64,000 bases of DNA, taken from contig JACKEV010000008.1 of NCBI GenBank assembly GCA_020632795.1, positions 124,001 to 188,000 on the forward strand, in the 5' to 3' direction. This DNA comes from Alphaproteobacteria bacterium. Its GTDB lineage: Bacteria > Myxococcota_A > UBA796 > CAJQPC01. Below are positions 28,846 to 35,505 of this stretch, piece after piece. The notes beneath the pieces were generated by a model. The model searched no databases. It was not told where the DNA came from and saw only the letters and a list, made by a program, of their open reading frames with translations. Position 1 is the first letter of the stretch; the number at the start of each line of letters is the position of its first letter. Both the position numbers and the translations under genes were made by a program.

Positions 28846-29116
28846 GGGTCGTCCATCACGGACTCCAAGTTTCGAAGGTCCGTCACGGACAGACAGAGAC
28901 CTCGAAGGATTGGAGGTTCACGCGACGTCCCGACGCGTGGTCGCGAGGAACTCTCGGCGCAACTTGCAGGCCCTTTTACATTATATAGAGGACCACAAGT
29001 GCCGCCGAGGGTTCCTCGCGGGCACGCGTCGATACGTGACGTTTGCCAATGACTCTTCGGGCCCTCTGTCTGTCCGTGACGGACCTTCGAAACTTGGAGT
29101 CCGTGATGGACGACCC
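28846..29116. mobile_element. 271-bp symmetrical palindromic element (MITE-like)
   Basis: Perfect 53-bp terminal inverted repeats at 28846-28898 and 29064-29116. Between them the two halves pair without gaps about the centre at 28981: 28932-28959 against 29003-29030 differ at only three positions, and ACTTG/CAAGT pair near the centre. 28899-28931 is about half matched. No protein is encoded. The form suits a miniature inverted-repeat element or a long hairpin RNA gene. I saw no second copy and no clear target duplication. Confidence 0.65.
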
Positions 29117-29376
29117 TGAACGAGTCTTCGTCAACGCATCAAACTCAAATTGACAAGGTGATCGCGTCATCACAGGCTCTCCCCGACCAGCGCGACCAAA
29201 CCAACCGCTGGCGCGACGCCGAAGGCATATCCGGGTGCTACGCCAGCGCCTCGGCCGTGAGCGGCTCGGGTGTCAGCGATGACGCAGGCAAGCGCAAGGC
29301 CCCCTCGGGCGTCAGGAGCATGTCCTCCAGAAGCGCAATTCCTGTGGAATGTTGTGTGATACGCAACGTATCACAT
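29117..29376. other. Non-coding stretch with terminal palindrome
   Basis: No gene found. On the minus strand 29238-29321 reads a short tail MLLTPEGALRLPASSLTPEP... to a stop, possibly the remnant of a gene end. At 29355-29375 a perfect 9-bp-arm palindrome (TGTGATACG-CAA-CGTATCACA) sits just past the amidase stop and may act in termination, though no T-run follows. Confidence 0.35.
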
Positions 29377-30828
29377 TCAGATCCCCGGCGGCGCCCGGAA
29401 CCCCCCCGTGACCGCCGCCACCGCCTCCGCCACCGCCAGCAGCGCCATCTCCCCCCAGCGCGGCCCCACGAGCTGCACCCCGATGGGCAGGCCCTCGCGC
29501 GGCAGCGGCAGCACCACCGCCGGGTGGCCCGTGAGGTTGAACGGGCAGGTCAGGCCGATGGCGGCGAGGTGGCCGGGCTGCATCACGCCGTCGACCTCCA
29601 CCGGCGTGTTGATGCGGCCCGCCCTCCGCAGCGGGGGCGCGGGCGTGGCCGCCACCGGCAGCAGCCAGGCGTCATAGCCGGCCAGGAACGCGTCCAGCGC
29701 ACGGGTCAGCCGGTCCCGGCGATCCAACACAGACACGAAATCCGCCATGCCCGCGAACACCCGACGCGCCCCGGCCTGGGAGATGCGGTCGCCCTGAGCC
29801 ACCAGCGGGCCGAGGAGCCGCAGCGCCGCGCGCGGCCCCGCCGGCAGGGAGGCCGCCAGCATCGTGCCCACCAGCTCCCCGTAGGTCTCCCAGACCGCCT
29901 CGGCGTCGAAGTCCGGCGGCGTGGCCCGCTCCACCCGGGCGCCCGCGGCGGTGAGCTGCTCTGCCAGAGCGGCGGTCGCCGCGCGCACCTCGGCGGCGAC
30001 GGGCAGGTCGCCGAGGCTGTCGGTCCACGCCAGGCGCAGGCCCTCCAGGCGGACCGGCGGGGCCTCGGCGAGGGGAGCCGGCGCGACCCCGAGGTCCCGC
30101 CCGTCCGGCCCGGCCATGAGCTGCAGGGCGAGGCGCAGATCCGACACAGACCGAGCCATCGGCCCGCAGACCGCGGCGTGCCGCAGCCAGCCGGGATCCC
30201 CCGGCAGAGGCGGGATGTGCCCGGCCCGAGAGATGCGCCCCTCGGTAGGCTTGAGGCTGAACAGCCCGCAGCAGTGGGCCGGGATGCGCACCGAACCGCC
30301 CAGGTCGCTGCCCACCCCCAGGGCGCTCATGCCCGTGGCCACCGCGACGGCCTCCCCGCCGGAGCTGCCGCCGGGGGTCCGGGCCGCATCCCAGGGGTTG
30401 CGGGTGACCCCGAACAGCGCGCTCTCGCACTGTGTGTCCATGGCCAGCTCGGGCAGGTTGGTCTTGCCCAGCACGATCGCGCCCGCCGCCCGCAGCCGGG
30501 CCACCACCGTGGCGTCCCGCGTGGGGGTGTGGTCCCGGAGCGGGGGGTGCCCGGCGGTGGTGCGCAGCCCGGCGGTCTCGAAGACGTCCTTGACCGTCAT
30601 CGGCACGCCGTGCAGCGGGCCCGGGACCTCCCCGCGCGCCAGCGCCGCGTCGGCCTGGTCGGCCTGGCGCAGCGCGCCCGCCCGGTCCAGGGTCACGATG
30701 GCGTTCAGCCGGGGGTTGTGGGCGTCCACCCGGGCCAGGGCGGCCTCCACCACCTCCCGGGACGAGGCCGCCCGCCGCCGGATCATTGCGGCCAACTCAG
30801 TGGCCGGGCACAGGGCGAGGTCGCTCAC
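29377..30828 (-). CDS. Amidase signature family enzyme
   Basis: 483 aa. The Ser-cisSer-Lys triad is visible: Lys in GVPMTVKDVFE, cis-Ser and nucleophile in RTPGGSSGGEAVAV and GVGSDLGGSVRIPA. Glutamyl-tRNA amidotransferase subunit A shares this fold, but no gatB or gatC is present and the sequence fits stand-alone aryl/acyl amidases. GTG start overlaps the TetR stop (GTGA), so it belongs to the TetR operon. Confidence 0.88.
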   Translation of the reverse strand: MSDLALCPATELAAMIRRRAASSREVVEAALARVDAHNPRLNAIVTLDRAGALRQADQADAALARGEVPGPLHGVPMTVKDVFETAGLRTTAGHPPLRDHTPTRDATVVARLRAAGAIVLGKTNLPELAMDTQCESALFGVTRNPWDAARTPGGSSGGEAVAVATGMSALGVGSDLGGSVRIPAHCCGLFSLKPTEGRISRAGHIPPLPGDPGWLRHAAVCGPMARSVSDLRLALQLMAGPDGRDLGVAPAPLAEAPPVRLEGLRLAWTDSLGDLPVAAEVRAATAALAEQLTAAGARVERATPPDFDAEAVWETYGELVGTMLAASLPAGPRAALRLLGPLVAQGDRISQAGARRVFAGMADFVSVLDRRDRLTRALDAFLAGYDAWLLPVAATPAPPLRRAGRINTPVEVDGVMQPGHLAAIGLTCPFNLTGHPAVVLPLPREGLPIGVQLVGPRWGEMALLAVAEAVAAVTGGFRAPPGI

Positions 30829-31469
30829 GGCGGGCTCTGGCGCAGGGGGTCGTCGGGCGCCTGCAGGCTGCCGAAGAGCGCCTCCAGGTAGAGGTCGAGC
30901 TGGGCGTCCAGGTCGACGCGCCCGGGGCTGGCCAGGTGGTGCAGGCCCAGCCCGTCGACGAAGGCCACCACGTTGACGGCGAGGCGCTCGGCGTCCTGGG
31001 CGACCTCGGGGCGCAGCAGCCCGCGGGCGGCGCCGTCCCGCAGGATCCCGACGATCGCGGACCGGATCGGCGCGGACACCCGCTGCACCACGTCCAGTCG
31101 GGCGAGGGGGTCGCCCGGCTCGATCGCCCCCCGGAGCACCGCCAGGAAGAGCTTCACCACCGAGGGGTCCTCCAGGAAGGCCCGGGTGCTGGCCTGGAGC
31201 AGGGCCCGCAGGCGGGGGAGGGGGGCCGACGCCGGGTCGATCGGCGGGGGGGCGGCGGCCTCGACCTGCGCGACCCAGGCCGAGGCGGCGGCGACGACCA
31301 GCTCCTCCTTCGAGGAGAAGTACAGGTAGAGGGTGCCTTTGGCGACGCCAGCGGCCTCGGCGACCTGGCTCATGGAGGTCCGGGCGAAGCCGCGCTCTGC
31401 GAAGACCGCCAGGGCGGCCAGGGCGAGTTCCTGCCGGCGGAGGTCTTTGTCGACGAGCTTGGGGGACAT
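30825..31469 (-). CDS. TetR-family regulator, operon with amidase
   Basis: 214 aa. HTH TSMSQVAEAAGVAKGTLYLYF followed by SSKEELV, then a TetR C-terminal domain (YfiR/AcrR-like, with FLAVLRGAIEPGD). Leads the amidase operon and faces the paralogous pair at 31593. The perfect palindrome at 31497-31516 lies 28 bp upstream of its start. Confidence 0.88.
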   Translation of the reverse strand: MSPKLVDKDLRRQELALAALAVFAERGFARTSMSQVAEAAGVAKGTLYLYFSSKEELVVAAASAWVAQVEAAAPPPIDPASAPLPRLRALLQASTRAFLEDPSVVKLFLAVLRGAIEPGDPLARLDVVQRVSAPIRSAIVGILRDGAARGLLRPEVAQDAERLAVNVVAFVDGLGLHHLASPGRVDLDAQLDLYLEALFGSLQAPDDPLRQSPP

Positions 31470-31496
31470 ACGGGGTGCTCCGGGTTCGGTTTTATA

Positions 31497-31516
31497 ATGA
31501 CTGACCGGTCAGTCAT
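31497..31516. promoter_or_regulatory. Perfect 20-bp TetR operator
   Basis: ATGACTGACCGGTCAGTCAT, a perfect palindrome of the TGACNGxCxGTCA type common for TetR regulators. Located between the divergent TetR-amidase and paralogue-pair operons. Confidence 0.85.
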
Positions 31517-31592
31517 GATCCAGCATTTTCTGAAGAACCCTGCACCGTGCTGCGCTACCCTGGAGCCCAGTCCCCTTGAACCGGAGGCCAGG

Positions 31593-32084
31593 ATGGCGTT
31601 GCCCAAGGACTTCCACCTGATGATCCGGCTCAAGGTCTATGAGGACGGCCGGCTGGTGGCCGCGCCGGAGGCCGACCAAGCGGTCGCGCGGGGCTACGCC
31701 GGTTGGACGCCCAAGGGGGCATGGATCGACGGACGGCGCATCACGATCATGACGGAGAAGGCGCGCTACGCGGTGGGGGAGGAGGTCCGGGTCGTCCACT
31801 TCGTCGAGTCGGACCGGGAGGGCGACGCGCTCCACACCATGGGCCCCAAGGAGGTGCGCGGGGAGGTCGTGGACGGGGTGCCGCGGGGCGCACCGTTTCC
31901 GCCAGGGGACGACCCCCTGGGGATCGAACACATGGTCTACGACGGCCCGGCCATCCCCGCCCCGTACTTCGACTGCAACCTCGAGATCACGTCCTACCGC
32001 TTCGACGAGCCGGGGACGCACACGATCGTGTGGCGGATGGACGCGCTGGTGTCGAACACGCTGCGGCTGGAGGTGGAGCCGTGA
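31593..32084 (+). CDS. Hypothetical protein, tandem paralogue 1
   Basis: 163 aa from ATG at MALPKDFHLM with GGAGG upstream. No signal peptide. Shares with its neighbour EADQAVARGY, PKGAW-DGRRITI, TEKARYAVGEEVRV, GPKEVRGE-VDGV and EITSYRF-EPGTHTIVWR; the alternating strands suggest an Ig-like or other beta-sandwich fold. I do not recognise the family. GTGA overlap with paralogue 2. Confidence 0.7.
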   Translation: MALPKDFHLMIRLKVYEDGRLVAAPEADQAVARGYAGWTPKGAWIDGRRITIMTEKARYAVGEEVRVVHFVESDREGDALHTMGPKEVRGEVVDGVPRGAPFPPGDDPLGIEHMVYDGPAIPAPYFDCNLEITSYRFDEPGTHTIVWRMDALVSNTLRLEVEP

Positions 32085-32596
32085 CCGAGTGGTTGGATCA
32101 CCCCGTTCCGATGCCTGACCACCTCCGCAATTTCCGTCGGCTCTACGTCCGGGAGGGCGAGCGGGTGCTGGTCGCCCCCGAGGCCGACCAGGCCGTCGCG
32201 CGGGGCTACCCGATCTGGGAGCCCAAGGGGGCGTGGCGAGACGGTCGGCGCATCACGATCCTGACAGAGAAGGCGCGCTACGCCGTGGGGGAGGAGGTCC
32301 GGGTCATCCACGTCGCGGAGTCGGTCCGGAAGGGGGACACCCTCTGGGTCGCGGGCCCCAAGGAGGTGCGGGGGGAGATCGTGGACGGCGTGCTCGTGAC
32401 GCCGCCGTATCCGGAGGGCAACAACTTCCCCTTCTCGCTGCTGTGCATCTACGACGGTCTGGTTGTGGATGCGCCGGGGGTGGACTACGGCTTTGAGATC
32501 ACGTCTCGGCGGTTTGGCGAGCCGGGGGTGCATACGATTGTGTGGCGGGCGGGTGTGTTGGAATCGAATACGATCATGGTGATCGTTGGGGGGTGA
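32081..32596 (+). CDS. Hypothetical protein, tandem paralogue 2
   Basis: 171 aa, GTG start overlapping the stop of paralogue 1. Same conserved blocks as its neighbour, with a slightly longer N-terminus (MPDHLRNFRRLYVREGER). The pair arose by tandem duplication and diverged mainly in the N-terminus and in the loop after VDGV. The divergent TetR probably controls both. Base composition falls toward more A/T in the last 150 bases. Confidence 0.7.
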   Translation: MTEWLDHPVPMPDHLRNFRRLYVREGERVLVAPEADQAVARGYPIWEPKGAWRDGRRITILTEKARYAVGEEVRVIHVAESVRKGDTLWVAGPKEVRGEIVDGVLVTPPYPEGNNFPFSLLCIYDGLVVDAPGVDYGFEITSRRFGEPGVHTIVWRAGVLESNTIMVIVGG

Positions 32597-32743
32597 GCGG
32601 CGGAGGTCTACCTGGGCAGGATTGAGGACGCCCGGACCCGGTCTGGAAGACGGGCGCCCCCAATCCCGGAGAGGTGACACCGCCACTCTCTTCTGCGCAC
32701 CGAAAAAGTCGAGGACCCCCACGTCCGCCCAGGCGCCCACCCA

Positions 32744-33259
32744 CTACCCGTCACCCTCCTCCATCTCCCCCCGCGCGCGCTCAGCCAGCTCATCCAGCTC
32801 CTCCAGCGCCATCGACGGGTCGTGCTGCTTGTAGAAGCGCGCTTCGACGTCGTTGTCGCTCAGGAAGTCCCTGGACTCCAGCCAGGGTCGGCCGTCCACC
32901 TGGATGACGACGAAGTGGGGCAGCCGTCGGCCTGCCATGCGGTCGGCGTGCTCGCTCTCGTACCCCATGCCCTGGGACGCCCCCCGGTCGAAGCCCCAGG
33001 TGAACGCCCCGACCAGCCGGTCGCCCTCCAGCCGCACGGTCCCCTCGCCGTAGATCCGGTCGGTGCCGTGGTTGGAGCTGTAGACCTGGCCATAGCGGAA
33101 CGTGCCCGCGCCGCTGTCCGAGAGCTTCAGCTCGAGCGCGTGGAGACTCATGCAGCAGTCGTATCGGTCCTCGATGAGGTCGTCGTCTTCGGGGATGCCC
33201 CAGGTGGTCTCCTCCTCCCAGACGCCGGAGAGGTCGGCGGGGGTCGGGTCGTGGGTCAT
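32744..33259 (-). CDS. Hypothetical protein, third gene of HTH/NTase cassette
   Basis: 171 aa from ATG at MTHDPTPADL, with AGGAG 7 nt upstream; an ATG at 33280 overlapping the nucleotidyltransferase stop (ATGA) is an alternative. Residues LSGVWEEETTWGIPEDDDLI and GAGTFRYGQVY to RLVGAFTWGFDRG look like a lipocalin-like beta-barrel, followed by an acidic helix. No family recognised. Cotranscribed with the HTH and nucleotidyltransferase genes. Confidence 0.6.
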   Translation of the reverse strand: MTHDPTPADLSGVWEEETTWGIPEDDDLIEDRYDCCMSLHALELKLSDSGAGTFRYGQVYSSNHGTDRIYGEGTVRLEGDRLVGAFTWGFDRGASQGMGYESEHADRMAGRRLPHFVVIQVDGRPWLESRDFLSDNDVEARFYKQHDPSMALEELDELAERARGEMEEGDG

Positions 33260-33276
33260 ACAGGGCTCCTGGGGTT

Positions 33277-33792
33277 TCATCGCTCCAGTAATGCCCTCTG
33301 CGCGCAGGCGCTGAACGCCGGCACCCGCTCCGGCTCATGCGCCCGGATGAAGTCGAGGATCGCCGCGACGTCTGCGCCCGCGCGCACCAGCGCCTCCACG
33401 TCCGCGACGTCCTGGCTGCGACCCGCCCGCAGCTTCATCAGGACGAGCACCTCGATGCCCACCAGGGGCACCACACCCGGCTCGCCGGGCACGACCTCGT
33501 TCGCCAGGATCGGATCCGAGGGCAGCGCCGCGATGAGGTCGATGACCCCCCACTGGACGACCTCGGCCAGCTCCTCACGGAAGGTGAGCAATGGGGTGGT
33601 CGTGGCGAAGGCCTCGGGGCCCACCAGGAAGTCCACGTCCTTTGTCGCCCGGGGGTGGCCGTGCAGCCCGACCGCCAGCCCGCCGGCCAGCGCGTGCCGA
33701 ACGCCCAGCTCCGTGAGCCGCCCGGAGACCCGCCGGGCGTCGTCCAGCACCTGCGGGGCGACCACCTCGGCCAGCTCCTCCCAGCCGCTCAT
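33277..33792 (-). CDS. Nucleotidyltransferase-fold protein, toxin-like
   Basis: 171 aa from ATG at MSGWEELAEV, overlapping the HTH gene stop (ATGA). The nucleotidyltransferase signature hGG-x13-DhD is intact: AGGLAVGLHGHPRATKDVDFLVG (Gly37-Gly38, Asp52, Asp54), with a third acidic residue in VIDLIAAL (Asp85). This fits minimal or AbiEii-like nucleotidyltransferases, many of which are toxins. The adjacent HTH gene with its operator supports an antitoxin-toxin arrangement, but toxicity is inference. Confidence 0.7.
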   Translation of the reverse strand: MSGWEELAEVVAPQVLDDARRVSGRLTELGVRHALAGGLAVGLHGHPRATKDVDFLVGPEAFATTTPLLTFREELAEVVQWGVIDLIAALPSDPILANEVVPGEPGVVPLVGIEVLVLMKLRAGRSQDVADVEALVRAGADVAAILDFIRAHEPERVPAFSACAQRALLER

Positions 33793-34247
33793 CGGGGCAC
33801 CGAGATGAGGGCGCGGGTGCCGTCCGGGTAGCACACCTCTTCGTGGCGCCGAACGCGCCGCTGCTCACGCTCCGCAGGTCCGGAGGGCCCCTGCGGGAGG
33901 TGCAGCGCAGGCGGGCTGGGGCGGCGGCGGGGCGGCAGCGGGGTCGCGCCGGCAGGGCCGAGGAGGAACCCCGGCGGATCGAGCGGCGCGATCTCGGGGT
34001 CGGTCGGGGTCTGGTCGAGGTCCCAGGCCGCCTGCAGAGCCATCCACACCTCGGGGTCCATGCGGAAGAAGGCGCCGAGGCGCTGGGCGGTGTCGGCGCT
34101 GATGCCACGCTTGCCGGCGAGGAGGTCCGACACCCTGGACCGGGGCATGCGGCAGCCTCGGGCCAGGTCTGACGCGGTGAGCCCCAAGGGCTTGAGGAAG
34201 CGCTCGTTCAACCAGGCGCCGGGATGAGGTTCAGGGTGGTTCCACAT
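33789..34247 (-). CDS. HigA-like XRE antitoxin-type regulator
   Basis: 152 aa from ATG at MWNHPEPHPG. HTH at residues about 23-62: LGLTASDLARGCRMPRSRVS, then DLLAGKRGISADTAQRLGAFF, typical of HigA/VapI antitoxins. A Pro/Arg-rich C-terminal extension of about 60 residues ending in EVCYPDGTRALISVPR is unusual. The operator at 34250-34279 lies just upstream of the start, consistent with autorepression. Confidence 0.75.
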   Translation of the reverse strand: MWNHPEPHPGAWLNERFLKPLGLTASDLARGCRMPRSRVSDLLAGKRGISADTAQRLGAFFRMDPEVWMALQAAWDLDQTPTDPEIAPLDPPGFLLGPAGATPLPPRRRPSPPALHLPQGPSGPAEREQRRVRRHEEVCYPDGTRALISVPR

Positions 34248-34249
34248 GG

Positions 34250-34279
34250 TTGTCCTGTATTCCAGGACAAGTTGTCCTG
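34250..34279. promoter_or_regulatory. Operator of the HTH/nucleotidyltransferase cassette
   Basis: TTGTCCTG-TATTC-CAGGACAA (34250-34270) is a perfect palindrome with 8-bp arms, followed by a third half-site TTGTCCTG at 34272-34279. It ends 3 nt before the HTH start codon on the minus strand. Confidence 0.75.
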
Positions 34280-34321
34280 TCAAATTCGGATGACCCCCTC
34301 TGCAGGTGACGGATCCATCCA

Positions 34322-34370
34322 TTGACGGGTCCCGACCCGTCAAGTGACAGGTCGACGCACCCGACCCGTC
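34322..34370. promoter_or_regulatory. Tandem inverted repeats, candidate enhancer sites
   Basis: TTGACGGGTC-CC-GACCCGTCAA (34322-34343) is a perfect palindrome. A second imperfect copy, GACAGGTCG-N7-CGACCCGTC, is at 34346-34370. They lie 93-120 bp upstream of the -24 element at 34463, the usual place for sigma-54 activator binding. Confidence 0.5.
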
Positions 34371-34462
34371 CGCGCGGCGCTCGGGGCTGAACTCGTGGAA
34401 AAGAAAGGTATCGACGATACTTTGGCGTGAACCGGTCCCCGCCGGATCGCCGACGCCGATGG

Positions 34463-34479
34463 TTGGCATCCCTCTTGCT
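34463..34479 (+). promoter_or_regulatory. Sigma-54 promoter
   Basis: TTGGCATCCCTCTTGCT matches the -24 (TTGGCAC) and -12 (TTGCT) elements, with GG and GC exactly 10 nt apart. It lies 58 bp upstream of the lipoprotein start at 34537. Confidence 0.8.
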
Positions 34480-34536
34480 TCTGCTCTGGTCGAGCCGCGC
34501 GGTCCGCGGCCCCTCTCGACCGATGGAGCAGACATC

Positions 34537-35505
34537 ATGACGCGTACCTCCCTCCTCGTCCTCTTCCCGCTCGTGCTGTTCGGCTGTACGGCGAAGGACG
34601 TCACGGACGACTCCAGCGCCAGCGACGACACGTCCGGCAGCGATGACACGTCCGCTGCCGACGACACCGCCTCCGCCGAGTGCACCGCGCCCGTCACCGT
34701 GAGCAACAGCGGCAGCGCCATCGCTGGCGACTACGCGCTGACCATCGACGTCTCCCCTTTCCCCGGCGCTGCCGATGATCTGAGCAACGTCAAGGTCCTG
34801 GATGGTTCCGGGACAGAGCTTCCCCGCTGGATTGCTTCGGCCAGCGGCGGCGCCGGGGTCATTCGTGCCGTGGTCACCGACCTCCCGGCCGGCGACACCG
34901 ATCTGACCCTCGATGCGTGCACCAGCGACGCCCAGCCCAACGCGGTCGAGGACGTGCTGCCCTTCCTCGAGACCTTCACCGGCGGGCTCGGGCCCCACAC
35001 CATCGAGTGCGAGCGCGTCCAGTCCGACGGCTCGGGGGGGTGGCTCAACAGCGAGGAGTGCGAGTACAACCACGCCGAGGAGGGTGGGGACGGCTTCCTG
35101 CACACCTCGCTGATGGCCTCCTGCTACCGCGACCCCTACGACGGCGCCGCGGTGGCGCTGCGGGGGACCGCGCACCTCTCCGCCGGGGACTACCGCCTCT
35201 CCCTGGACGTGCGGACCCAGGGCGAGCTGTACGACTTCTGCTCGGGCACGGGCCACCTCTTCGTGGTCGGCTCGGTGGGCGGCAACCAGCTCTTCATGGA
35301 CGACTGCGAGATGACCGGGTGCGGCGCGTGCGCGCTGGACGACTGGCGCATCATCGACTCCCCGCTGTACACCTCCACCGGCGGCGACGAGGAGGTCTAC
35401 GTGCGGCTCCAGGCCCACGACTGCGCCCTCGGCGAGCTGGACCTCAGCGAGGTGAGCCTGGAGCGGGTGGTGGACCCGGCGCCGGTGGCGACCCAGGGGA
35501 GCTGA
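34537..35505 (+). CDS. Lipoprotein of unknown function, sigma-54 controlled
   Basis: 322 aa from ATG at MTRTSLLVLF; GGAG lies about 10 nt upstream. Signal peptide with lipobox LFGC, then an Asp/Ser/Thr linker with a repeated DDTSGSDDTS pattern. The body has cysteine-rich, jelly-roll-like segments (IRAVVTDLPAGDTDLTLDAC, GDYRLSLDVRTQGE, LDDWRIIDSPLY) like surface proteins that bind carbohydrates or other ligands. It overlaps the 3' end of the WD40 kinase gene by 62 bp, tail to tail. No enzymatic motif seen. Confidence 0.75.
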   Translation: MTRTSLLVLFPLVLFGCTAKDVTDDSSASDDTSGSDDTSAADDTASAECTAPVTVSNSGSAIAGDYALTIDVSPFPGAADDLSNVKVLDGSGTELPRWIASASGGAGVIRAVVTDLPAGDTDLTLDACTSDAQPNAVEDVLPFLETFTGGLGPHTIECERVQSDGSGGWLNSEECEYNHAEEGGDGFLHTSLMASCYRDPYDGAAVALRGTAHLSAGDYRLSLDVRTQGELYDFCSGTGHLFVVGSVGGNQLFMDDCEMTGCGACALDDWRIIDSPLYTSTGGDEEVYVRLQAHDCALGELDLSEVSLERVVDPAPVATQGS

